Below, piece by piece: positions 25,462 through 32,195 of a DNA stretch of 64,000 bases. The first letter of the stretch is position 1. Every line of letters starts with the position of its first letter. Below the pieces are notes generated by a model. That model was not told the origin of the DNA. It ran no database searches and saw only the letters and a program-made list of their open reading frames with translations. Source of the DNA: an uncultured Lachnospiraceae bacterium (GTDB lineage: Bacteria > Bacillota > Clostridia > Lachnospirales > Lachnospiraceae); NCBI GenBank assembly GCA_900316165.1, contig ONBW01000001.1:1-64000 (forward strand), in the 5' to 3' direction. The position numbers were made by a program, and so were the translations under genes.

Positions 25462-25487
25462 GGCTGTTTTTTAGGAAAGGAATTTAT

Positions 25488-26546
25488 ATGAAAAATACAA
25501 CGCTGTGTTATATTTCTAAGGGTGACAAGGTCTTGATGCTTCACCGCACAAAGAAGCAGGACGATGTGAACGAGGGCAAATGGATCGGTGTCGGTGGACA
25601 CTTGGAGCCGGGCGAATCGAAGGAGATGTGCGTGAAACGCGAGGTTTGGGAGGAAACCGGACTTACGCTAAATAGTCTTAAGTACAGAGGCGTGATTGAT
25701 TTCTTCCCAGACAGATATGAGAGCGAGAGGATGTTCCTGTATACGTCTGATGACTTTGATGGCGAGATGCACGAATGTGATGAGGGTGATCTGAAGTGGG
25801 TTGAGAAAGACCAGGTGATGGATCTGAACCTGTGGGAAGGAGACAGGATTTTTCTCAAATATCTGGTGGATGACGAGCCGTTCTTTTATCTGAAGCTTAA
25901 ATATCAGGGAGACAAGCTTGTTTCATCCGAGCTGATGCCACGGGTGATTCTGGCATCGCAGTCGCCGAGGCGGAGAGAGCTTCTAGAGCAGATAGATATT
26001 TTCCCGGAGATTATTCCTGGAGGGGTGGAAGAGTTTACACTTGAGACAGAGCCGGCAGCAGTAGTTGAGGACCTCTCTACGCAAAAAGCAAATGCGACTC
26101 TATTAAAGCTGCTGCGCTCCGGCCATTATACATCTGAGAAGCCAATCATTATTATCGCAGCTGATACCGTAGTTGTATCAGATGGCAAAATACTTGGAAA
26201 ACCTGCGACACATGAAGAGGCATTTGATATGATCTCTGCCATTCAGGGAAAGACACATGAGGTCTATACCGGGGTGACGATATTTTTCTTAGAGAGCAAG
26301 AATGGCAAGCCTGAATTGACAAAACGGAAAACTTTTTCTGAGATGACGCAGGTAAGTGTCTACCCGATGACTGAGGCAGAGATCCGCGCATATGCAGACA
26401 GCGAGGAGCCGATGGACAAGGCCGGTGCCTATGGTATCCAGGGAACCTTTGGAAAAAATATACGCGGAATCCACGGTGACTACACAAATGTAGTTGGCCT
26501 TCCGGTAGGCCGGGTGTGGAATGAGATAAAAGAGCTGTGGAGTTAA
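25488..26546 (+). CDS. Fusion of Nudix hydrolase (MutT-like) and Maf nucleotide pyrophosphatase
   Basis: A 352-residue fusion of two nucleotide-pool cleaning enzymes. Residues 1-145 are a MutT-like Nudix domain with the complete box G-x5-E-x7-REVWEETGL (37-59), expected to remove 8-oxo-dGTP-like nucleotides. Residues 150-352 are Maf/Septum formation inhibitor: ASQSPRRREL (156-165), IIAADTVVV, and the C-terminal GAYGIQGTFGKNIRGIHGDYTNVVGLP signature of house-cleaning dTTP/UTP pyrophosphatases. The join is clean in one frame with no internal ribosome site needed. GGAAAGGAA lies before the ATG. It precedes bioY but has its own promoter, as does bioY. Confidence 0.93.
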   Translation: MKNTTLCYISKGDKVLMLHRTKKQDDVNEGKWIGVGGHLEPGESKEMCVKREVWEETGLTLNSLKYRGVIDFFPDRYESERMFLYTSDDFDGEMHECDEGDLKWVEKDQVMDLNLWEGDRIFLKYLVDDEPFFYLKLKYQGDKLVSSELMPRVILASQSPRRRELLEQIDIFPEIIPGGVEEFTLETEPAAVVEDLSTQKANATLLKLLRSGHYTSEKPIIIIAADTVVVSDGKILGKPATHEEAFDMISAIQGKTHEVYTGVTIFFLESKNGKPELTKRKTFSEMTQVSVYPMTEAEIRAYADSEEPMDKAGAYGIQGTFGKNIRGIHGDYTNVVGLPVGRVWNEIKELWS

Positions 26547-26559
26547 ATGTCATATTTAT

Positions 26560-26600
26560 TTGTGAAAATGGTTGACAAAAATGACAATAAGCGCTATACT
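26560..26600 (+). promoter_or_regulatory. bioY promoter with candidate BirA operator
   Basis: TTGACA (26572-26577) and TATACT (26595-26600) are 17 bp apart. A TTGTGA/TGACAA pair (26560-26565 and 26582-26587, 28 bp overall) spans the -35 box and nearly matches the 29-bp pair at birA. Confidence 0.65.
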
Positions 26601-26636
26601 GCACATCAGCATTTGTAAAAAGAAAAGGAGTTTTTT

Positions 26637-27215
26637 ATGGCTGATGTGACTACGAATAACGCAAACAGAAGCAGTAACAATGCGAAGATCAGGTTCATCA
26701 CAACGACAGCTCTTATGGCTGCGGTGATCTGTATTTTGGGACCGCTGTCGATTCCTATTGGACCGGTACCGATTTCTCTTACAAACCTCGCTATTTATTT
26801 CACTATGTATATACTCGATACCAAGCGTGGTGTTGTGGCATATCTTATTTACATGCTGATCGGTCTTGTAGGACTTCCGGTTTTCTCTGGATTCCAGGGC
26901 GGACCGCAGAAGCTGTTCGGACCTACAGGTGGTTACATAATCGGATTCTTCCCGATGGCTCTTTTGATTGGACTTTTTGTAGACAAGTATTACAAGAAGC
27001 GCGTTCTCTGCGTAATAGTTATGGAGGCAGCTACCTGGATCGCTTACCTGCTTGGCACAATCTGGCTTGCAGTTTCAGCAGGCATGACATTTAAGGCAGC
27101 GCTTATGGAAGGCGTTATCCCGTTCATAGCAGAGGATCTGATAAAAATGGTTTTAGCCGCAGTTATCGGACCGACACTCCGTACGAGACTAAGTCGTTTC
27201 ACAGAACTCAATTAA
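26637..27215 (+). CDS. bioY: Biotin transporter S component BioY
   Basis: A 192-residue membrane protein of the BioY family, the biotin-binding unit of an ECF-type vitamin importer. It has about six hydrophobic segments, with the family motifs GPLSIPIGPVPISLTNLAIY (about residues 34-53), GLPVFSGFQGGPQKLFGPTGGYIIGF (about 79-104) and a conserved LxxG-rich C-terminal part. AAGGAG is 7 nt before the ATG. bioB follows 24 bp later in the same transcript. No ECF ATPase or EcfT gene is in view. Confidence 0.95.
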   Translation: MADVTTNNANRSSNNAKIRFITTTALMAAVICILGPLSIPIGPVPISLTNLAIYFTMYILDTKRGVVAYLIYMLIGLVGLPVFSGFQGGPQKLFGPTGGYIIGFFPMALLIGLFVDKYYKKRVLCVIVMEAATWIAYLLGTIWLAVSAGMTFKAALMEGVIPFIAEDLIKMVLAAVIGPTLRTRLSRFTELN

Positions 27216-27239
27216 GAAAAGTTGAAATAAGGAACATAG

Positions 27240-28265
27240 ATGGACATTAAGGGATTAACAGATGAGATTTTAGCGGGGAAGAGGCTGAAGCGTGGAGAGG
27301 ACCTTTCATTTTTTAAAGATTGTGATCTGGCTGAGCTGAGAAGTGGAGCAGACAGGATCAGAGCAGCTTATAGTGGCGACAAGGTCGACCTCTGTTCTAT
27401 AATCAGTGGACGTGGGGGAAAGTGCGGAGAGAACTGCAAATTCTGTGCTCAGTCAGCACACAATCACACGAACTGTGATGTATTTGATTTCAAGGACGAG
27501 GACGAGATCGTCGCTATGGCGAGATCAAATCAGGAAGAGGGAGTCGACAGGTTTGCCATAGTTGATTCCGGATACGGTCCATCTGACGCTGATTTTGAAA
27601 AAATAATCAAGGTCGTTGAGAGGATGCACAAGGAGCTTAAAATCGAGCTCTGCTGCTCACTGGGCTTCATGACCAGCGAACAGTTTCATCGTCTTCATGT
27701 GGCAGGAATCACCGGCATCCACAATAACATCGAGACATCGAGGAGATTTTTCCCACATATCTGCACGACTCATACCTTCGATGATAAAATCGCGAATATC
27801 AAGCGCGCACAGGCCGAGGGACTTGCAGTCTGCTCCGGTGGAATCATCGGAATGGGCGAGGACTGGGACGACAGAATAGATATGGCGCTGACTCTCTCAG
27901 AGCTTTCGATAAAGTCGATTCCTGTCAACAGTCTTATGCCGATAAAGGGTACACCGCTTGAGAATCTTCCGAGACTTTCAGAGGATGATATCCTTAGAAC
28001 GATTGCAATCTTCAGGTTCATAAATCCTGAAGCAGATGTAAGGCTTGCAGGCGGACGCGCGCTGATGGCTGATAACGGCAAATGCACCTTTTCTTCTGGC
28101 GCATCTGCTTCAATCACTGGCAATATGCTTACGACATCTGGCTCTACGATAAAGCAGGACAGAGCAATGCTTGCGGAGCTCGGAAGAGATATCACTCCGG
28201 ACTGGGAGAGACCGGAGGAGGAGAGATGGGATTATAACTTTAAATGGAAGGGAGAAGCAGTTTAA
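27240..28265 (+). CDS. bioB: Biotin synthase BioB
   Basis: Radical SAM enzyme that inserts sulfur into dethiobiotin; 341 residues. The [4Fe-4S] motif is CGENCKFC (Cys62, 66, 69), preceded by SIISGRGGK. RFAIVDSGYGPSD, CCSLGFM, HNNIETS and the C-terminal LAGGRALMADNGKCTFSSGA region fit BioB-like enzymes. No other biotin synthesis genes lie here, so the cell may take up dethiobiotin or biotin through BioY. It ends with a strong terminator. A role on another substrate cannot be excluded. Confidence 0.92.
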   Translation: MDIKGLTDEILAGKRLKRGEDLSFFKDCDLAELRSGADRIRAAYSGDKVDLCSIISGRGGKCGENCKFCAQSAHNHTNCDVFDFKDEDEIVAMARSNQEEGVDRFAIVDSGYGPSDADFEKIIKVVERMHKELKIELCCSLGFMTSEQFHRLHVAGITGIHNNIETSRRFFPHICTTHTFDDKIANIKRAQAEGLAVCSGGIIGMGEDWDDRIDMALTLSELSIKSIPVNSLMPIKGTPLENLPRLSEDDILRTIAIFRFINPEADVRLAGGRALMADNGKCTFSSGASASITGNMLTTSGSTIKQDRAMLAELGRDITPDWERPEEERWDYNFKWKGEAV

Positions 28266-28298
28266 AAACGCCTCCCTTTTTACCTCACTCACAACTTA

Positions 28299-28336
28299 AA
28301 AAAACGCCTCAGGATTTTTCCTGGGGCGTTTTTTCA
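28299..28336. terminator. Terminator after bioB
   Basis: Arms AAAACGCCTCAGG (28301-28313) and CCTGGGGCGTTTT (28320-28332, one G-T pair) with a six-base loop, A-rich on the left and T-rich on the right, so it works in both directions. A related half-stem AAAACGCCTCCC lies at about 28265-28276. Confidence 0.9.
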
Positions 28337-28456
28337 CGCCATCTTATCCTGCAGATGGAAATACGCATTCTTTGGCATCTCTACCTTTTTTATGACAGTC
28401 TCTATGAATCCGCGCACAGGCTGCTCGGAGATCTGCTGGAAAGCGGTATTTTTACA
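28334..28456 (-). pseudogene. Possible remnant of a small minus-strand gene
   Basis: The minus-strand frame ending at 28334 encodes QQISEQPVRGFIETVIKK and then VEMPKNAYFHLQDKMA, which has the composition and codon use of a real helical protein. It ends directly at the bidirectional terminator. Upstream the frame loses this character and there is no ribosome site. A surviving 3' end of a lost gene is possible; I do not recognise the family. Confidence 0.3.
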
Positions 28457-28488
28457 AGTGTGTAAATGATATTTTTTGATATTCGGGG

Positions 28489-28517
28489 TTGCCCTCAAAA
28501 TACCAATGCGGTAAAAT
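28489..28517 (+). promoter_or_regulatory. Probable yhaM promoter
   Basis: TTGCCC (28489-28494) and TAAAAT (28512-28517), 17-bp spacing, 41 bp before the start codon. Confidence 0.55.
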
Positions 28518-28558
28518 GGAAACCAAGGCAGGCGGGCTGCCTTTAGACTGGAGTTGAA

Positions 28559-29515
28559 ATGCATTTTATTAATCAGATTACAGCAGGCGAGCAGATCAGA
28601 GAAATCTACATGGTAAAGGACGTTAAGCAGGCTGTGACTAAAAACGGCAAGCCTTATCTGAATGTGACGCTTCAGGATAAGACTGGTACGATAAACGCCA
28701 AGATCTGGGATCCGGATTCACCGGGGATTGAGGAGTTCGACGCGCTCGACTATGTGAGCGTCGGTGCTGAGTCCCAGGAGTACCAGGGGAACATGCAGCT
28801 GATCATCAGGCAGCTTACGAAGGCGCAGGAGGGTGACTATGTGCCGTCCGATTATCTGCCTTGCTCGGAGTATAATATCGATGATATGTACTCGGAGCTT
28901 CAGAGACTTATCGATTCTGTAAAGACTGATTATATGCAGAAGCTTTTGAAGTCATTTTTCGATGATCCTGATTTCAAGAAGAAATTCTGCTTCGGCTCTG
29001 CTGCCAAGTCAGTCCACCATAATTTCGTAGGAGGACTTTTGGAGCACACGCTCTCAGTTACCCGTGTCTGCAATTTCTTTGCGAAGCATTATTCGTTCCT
29101 TGACAGGGACCTGCTTCTCACCGCAGCTATCTGTCACGACATTGGAAAAATAAAAGAGCTCTCTCCTTATCCTGCTAACGACTACACTGATGAGGGCCAG
29201 CTGATCGGTCACATAGTTATCGGTGCTGAGATGGTCCGCGACCACATCAAGGATATTCCTGAATTTCCTGAGATGAAGGCTCGCGAGCTGATTCACTGTA
29301 TTCTTGCTCATCACGGCGAGCTCGAGTTCGGTTCTCCAAAGAAGCCGGCTCTCTGCGAGGCTATGGCTCTTTCCTTTGCCGATAACGTCGATGCAAAGAT
29401 GGAGACCATGCGTGAGTCTATCTACAGCAGCTCAGCTACATCACCGACAGCCTGGAAGGGCATGAATCGCTTCCTCGGAACAAATCTCCGTGGGACATTT
29501 CCGGATGAGGTGTGA
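28559..29515 (+). CDS. yhaM: 3'-5' exoribonuclease YhaM family (OB fold plus HD domain)
   Basis: A 318-residue nuclease of the YhaM/CbfA type acting on RNA (and single-stranded DNA) 3' ends. Residues 10-95 form an OB-fold nucleic acid domain (GKPYLNVTLQDKTGTINAKIWD). The HD phosphohydrolase domain begins with HHNFVGGLLEHTLSV (about 152-166), carries the metal-binding HD in AICHDIGKI (about 190-198), and continues with CILAHHGELEFGSP. GGAG lies 7 nt before the ATG. Monocistronic, with its own promoter and terminator. Confidence 0.93.
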   Translation: MHFINQITAGEQIREIYMVKDVKQAVTKNGKPYLNVTLQDKTGTINAKIWDPDSPGIEEFDALDYVSVGAESQEYQGNMQLIIRQLTKAQEGDYVPSDYLPCSEYNIDDMYSELQRLIDSVKTDYMQKLLKSFFDDPDFKKKFCFGSAAKSVHHNFVGGLLEHTLSVTRVCNFFAKHYSFLDRDLLLTAAICHDIGKIKELSPYPANDYTDEGQLIGHIVIGAEMVRDHIKDIPEFPEMKARELIHCILAHHGELEFGSPKKPALCEAMALSFADNVDAKMETMRESIYSSSATSPTAWKGMNRFLGTNLRGTFPDEV

Positions 29516-29580
29516 AAACATTTAAGTGTGCTTTTTGAGCGCATGACTTCTGCCACTGATATTCATATTGATGCTATTTG

Positions 29581-29610
29581 CATGGCGCCGCGCAGCGGCG
29601 CCATGTTTTT
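29581..29610 (+). terminator. Terminator after yhaM
   Basis: CATGGCGCCG (29581-29590) and CGGCGCCATG (29596-29605) form a perfect 10-bp stem with a five-base loop, followed by TTTTT. Confidence 0.93.
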
Positions 29611-29809
29611 GTGTGAATCATTTCGAGAGTTCGTGTATAGTACGGCTATTTCGGATTTGAATCTAAGTTGACAAGGTGTCATTTCTTGATAAAACCATCA
29701 ACCCGGCAGCCGACTGCTGCATGGATTGATCGCAACCTGATCCTATGGAAATAATACCACTATTTCCGGTGTATTATCAAGCACCCCCTTGAAAAACGAT
29801 GGAAAACAC

Positions 29810-29838
29810 TTGACATAAGATATAACAAGATATAACAT
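29810..29838 (+). promoter_or_regulatory. Promoter of the AAA ATPase gene
   Basis: TTGACA (29810-29815) and TAACAT (29833-29838) are 17 bp apart; the -10 box overlaps the second copy of the iterated AGATATAACA. Confidence 0.6.
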
Positions 29839-29885
29839 ATGTCTGTAGATATAACAAGATATAACAAAACCGGGCAGATATAACA
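29818..29885 (+). repeat. Five AGATATAACA repeats in the ATPase promoter
   Basis: Perfect copies at 29818-29827, 29828-29837, 29847-29856, 29857-29866 and 29876-29885: two adjacent pairs and one single, on a 29-bp period. The last touches the ribosome site. This is an iteron-like operator array between promoter and gene. Confidence 0.85.
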
Positions 29886-29896
29886 GGAGATTGGTT

Positions 29897-30940
29897 ATGA
29901 GAGGTGGAAATCCCTTTACACTTGATTTTGGCACAGAACCGACGAGCTATATATCCAGAAAGCAGCAGACAGATCAGATCATCAAAACTTTTTCAGCGGA
30001 TCCATCGCCTTCACACATATATATGATCACTGGAGTGCGAGGCACCGGGAAGACAGTCCTGCTCTCGGAGATTGAGAACTATTTTTGCAGGGAAAACTGG
30101 ATTACCTGTGATCTGAGTATTGAAACGGATTTGCTTCAGGCATTTGCAGCCAAACTATATAATGTAGAGAAGCTTCGCACCTGGTTTATGAATGCAAAGC
30201 TGAATTTATCACATTTTGGTTTTGGCATCGAGATACAGGGAGTGCCACCGATCACAGATTTGGGAACAGCTATAGAGCAGATGATGAAGATTATCAGTAA
30301 ACAAAAAAAGAAAGTTCTGATCACTGTCGATGAAACTGTAAATTCTGCATCTATGCGAAAATTCGCAAGTGAATTTCAGATACTTCTTAGATCTAAGTAT
30401 CCGGTATATCTGCTGATGACAGGACTATATGAGAATATATATGACCTGCAGAATGAGAAAACGCTTACTTTTTTGTATCGTGCGCCAAAGATCGCACTGG
30501 AACCGCTGAATGCTTCTGCTGTCACCGAAAGTTACAGGAAGATATTTGGCAATTCGCTTGAGGACGCCAGGAGAATGGCTTCCGTGACCAAAGGATATTC
30601 ATATGCGTATCAGGTTCTGGGATATCTGTGCTGGGAGATGAATACCTGTACAGTAACAGATTCAGTGCTTAGCGAATTTGACAGTTACATGGAAGAATAT
30701 GTATATGGTAAGATTTGGGAGGAACAGTCTCCTGTGAAGAAAAAGATACTTAAGGGGCTCTCTTCCTCTGAGAATGGACTGGTTACTGATATCCGTGAAT
30801 CCATTCAGATGTCTACCAGTGAGTTCTCAGTGTACCGCAGCAGGCTTATCAGGCAGGGGCTCATTCAGGCAGATGGATACGGCAGACTGGCATTTACACT
30901 GCCGAGATTCGATATATTTATAAACAATCAGATATATTGA
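29897..30940 (+). CDS. AAA/STAND-type ATP-binding protein
   Basis: A 347-residue ATPase. Walker A is GVRGTGKT (residues 46-53), Walker B is KVLITVDET (about 137-145), and LLMTGLYENI has a sensor-like position. The C-terminal 100 residues have a winged-helix look (SSENGLVTDIRESI, then SEFSVYRSRLIRQGLI). The architecture resembles archaeal-type Orc/MalT-like ATPases. The ATG at 29897 has AGGAG 7 nt upstream and is preferred to the TTG at 29891. Function unknown. The wing domain and the iterons at its own promoter make autoregulation plausible. Confidence 0.8.
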   Translation: MRGGNPFTLDFGTEPTSYISRKQQTDQIIKTFSADPSPSHIYMITGVRGTGKTVLLSEIENYFCRENWITCDLSIETDLLQAFAAKLYNVEKLRTWFMNAKLNLSHFGFGIEIQGVPPITDLGTAIEQMMKIISKQKKKVLITVDETVNSASMRKFASEFQILLRSKYPVYLLMTGLYENIYDLQNEKTLTFLYRAPKIALEPLNASAVTESYRKIFGNSLEDARRMASVTKGYSYAYQVLGYLCWEMNTCTVTDSVLSEFDSYMEEYVYGKIWEEQSPVKKKILKGLSSSENGLVTDIRESIQMSTSEFSVYRSRLIRQGLIQADGYGRLAFTLPRFDIFINNQIY

Positions 30941-30992
30941 GCAGGGTCAGTGATTCATCTGTCGGAAAGTGGCTTTTTCTCAGATAGTCTGA

Positions 30993-31271
30993 CTAAGCAT
31001 CCGATATACTGTAAAGGATCCTGAACTGGAGAAGACAAAGCTGCTTGGAGATGCGTTAAGAGATGCAGAAAGAAAAGCAGAGGCGGCAGTAATTCTGGGA
31101 ATGCTTATTTTTCATCATAAGACAAGAAAGTGGAAATTCAGAATTCTTGTGCCAGTCTCTGTCGTGCTATGGGCAGGCGTTGAGGTGAACAGGGGAGGAC
31201 TGAACGGAATCCTGCTTATGATCATGGAGGCCATAAGTATGGCGGCAGTGCTGCTTGTTACACTGATCTGA
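30993..31271 (+). pseudogene. Remnant of a membrane protein gene
   Basis: An open frame without a usable start codon. It encodes ELEKTKLLGDALRDAERKAE and then two hydrophobic segments, FRILVPVSVVLWAGV and ILLMIMEAISMAAVLLVT, ending at the TGA at 31269. It looks like the 3' end of a lost membrane-protein gene. I do not recognise the family. Confidence 0.45.
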
Positions 31272-31281
31272 GGTACAATAA

Positions 31282-31500
31282 ATGGGACTTTTTAAGAAAA
31301 AGACGGAGAAGAAATCTTATGATCCTGATAGACAGAAGCCGGTGATCCACTGTAGCATATGTAATGGTGAAAAAGTGGCTGGATTCAAGGATCTGGGGAC
31401 GGGTCACTTTGATGATGTGATGCTGATACGCAGTGACTCAGACCTTCAGCAGTTCAGGGATGAGTATGGTATCAGCGGCGATATAGAAAAGGAGTATTAG
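31282..31500 (+). CDS. Small conserved hypothetical protein (72 aa)
   Basis: A 72-residue soluble protein starting MGLFKKKTEKKSYDPDRQ, with a CSIC pair at about residues 24-27 and GFKDLGTGHFDDVMLIRSD after it. GAGG lies about 10 nt before the ATG. Short proteins of this appearance are frequent in Lachnospiraceae, from memory, but have no secure function. It sits intact inside a zone of broken genes. Confidence 0.7.
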   Translation: MGLFKKKTEKKSYDPDRQKPVIHCSICNGEKVAGFKDLGTGHFDDVMLIRSDSDLQQFRDEYGISGDIEKEY

Positions 31501-31510
31501 GACAGGAAAA

Positions 31511-31757
31511 ATGAGTGAAGCCATAACAGATACAGATAAGAAAGCTGATCCATATATTGAATGCGGATCAAAAACAGGAAAAGTCAGCATTAAAAGCTTT
31601 TCGGGTAAATATAATGACACTTGGACATCAGCTATAAATGCCGGATTCGGCATGGAATAATTCAAGGGCTAATGTAACTGTCTCAATATCATCAAAAAGT
31701 GCTAATACTATTGGCGCAGTATATAAGATTGATACAAAGATGACTATGACCAGATAG
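31511..31757 (+). pseudogene. Frameshifted fragment of a secreted or peptidase-like protein
   Basis: From the ATG at 31511 (AGGA upstream) the frame reads 49 residues to a TAA, ending SGKYNDTWTSAINAGFGME. One base away, a second frame continues the same style, WNNSRANVTVSISSKSANTI, up to TAG at 31755. The two halves join as one protein across a single frameshift near 31652. The W-x-x-A-I-x-A-x-x-x-W-N-N-S pattern recalls the N-terminal part of matrixin-like metallopeptidase domains; this is tentative. Confidence 0.5.
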
Positions 31758-31835
31758 TAGTAATGTGATGTAGAAAAGCTCTCTTGAATGTGGTATTCTT
31801 ACCTCATAAAGACGATTTTACTGAAGGAGATACAG

Positions 31836-31961
31836 ATGAAGATAGCAGTAACATATGATGAAGACAGTGAAGAGGTATTACAGCACTTCGGAAGAACACC
31901 CGCATTCAGAATATATGACGTTCAAGACAAGAAAGCAGAGGAGGATATTTACGATGAATAA
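31836..31961 (+). pseudogene. Truncated NifX/NifB-family (Fe-Mo cofactor-type) protein
   Basis: Starts MKIAVTYDEDSEEVLQHFGR and continues TPAFRIYDVQDKKAEE, the N-terminal part of the dinitrogenase iron-molybdenum cofactor family (PF02579), normally about 110-120 residues. Here it stops at 41. AAGGAGA lies before the ATG. The 3' end overlaps the start of the next fragment, so the break looks like a fusion of two unrelated gene ends. Confidence 0.6.
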
Positions 31962-32187
31962 ACTTATGGATTGGATGAAAGGCAAATTCATGAAATATCA
32001 TATTTCGGATAAGGAATATGATATGATTCAGAAAGATATACAGGAGGAGAACAGAAACAGTTTGTTGTTCTTCTCCGTGATCTCGATATTGTTTCTGTTT
32101 GTTCTGATTTTAATTTCTTTTTTTTCTCCTTTTTACTTATCTGAAATTTGCTGGCCGCTGTCCGTGAGAACGTCTTGCTGTTCTTAG
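31954..32187 (+). pseudogene. N-terminal fragment of a membrane signalling protein
   Basis: A 77-residue frame with GAGGAGG about 9 nt before the ATG. MNKLMDWMKGKFMKYHISDK is followed by a polar ISDKEYDMIQKDIQEENRNS stretch and one strong hydrophobic helix (SLLFFSVISILFLFVLILIS). This resembles the start of Lachnospiraceae GGDEF/EAL sensor proteins. It breaks off after the helix and runs into the 3' end of the converging flagellin gene. Confidence 0.45.
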
Positions 32188-32195
32188 ATTCATGC

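Larger units (their letters stand above)
25163..25487. other. Intergenic region between birA and the Nudix-Maf gene
   Basis: This divergent gap holds the birA control region at 25185-25221 and the Nudix-Maf promoter at 25432-25461. A 62-codon open frame at 25286-25474 has no ribosome site or recognisable sequence and is not called. Nothing else is seen in the AT-rich middle part. Confidence 0.6.
29516..29896. other. Intergenic region between yhaM and the AAA ATPase gene
   Basis: Contains the yhaM terminator (29581-29610), about 190 bp with no recognised feature, then the iterated promoter of the ATPase (29810-29885). Confidence 0.6.

Noticed and set aside
25286..25474. 62-codon frame between birA and the Nudix-Maf gene
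   Set aside because: No ribosome site; runs through the promoter at 25432-25461.
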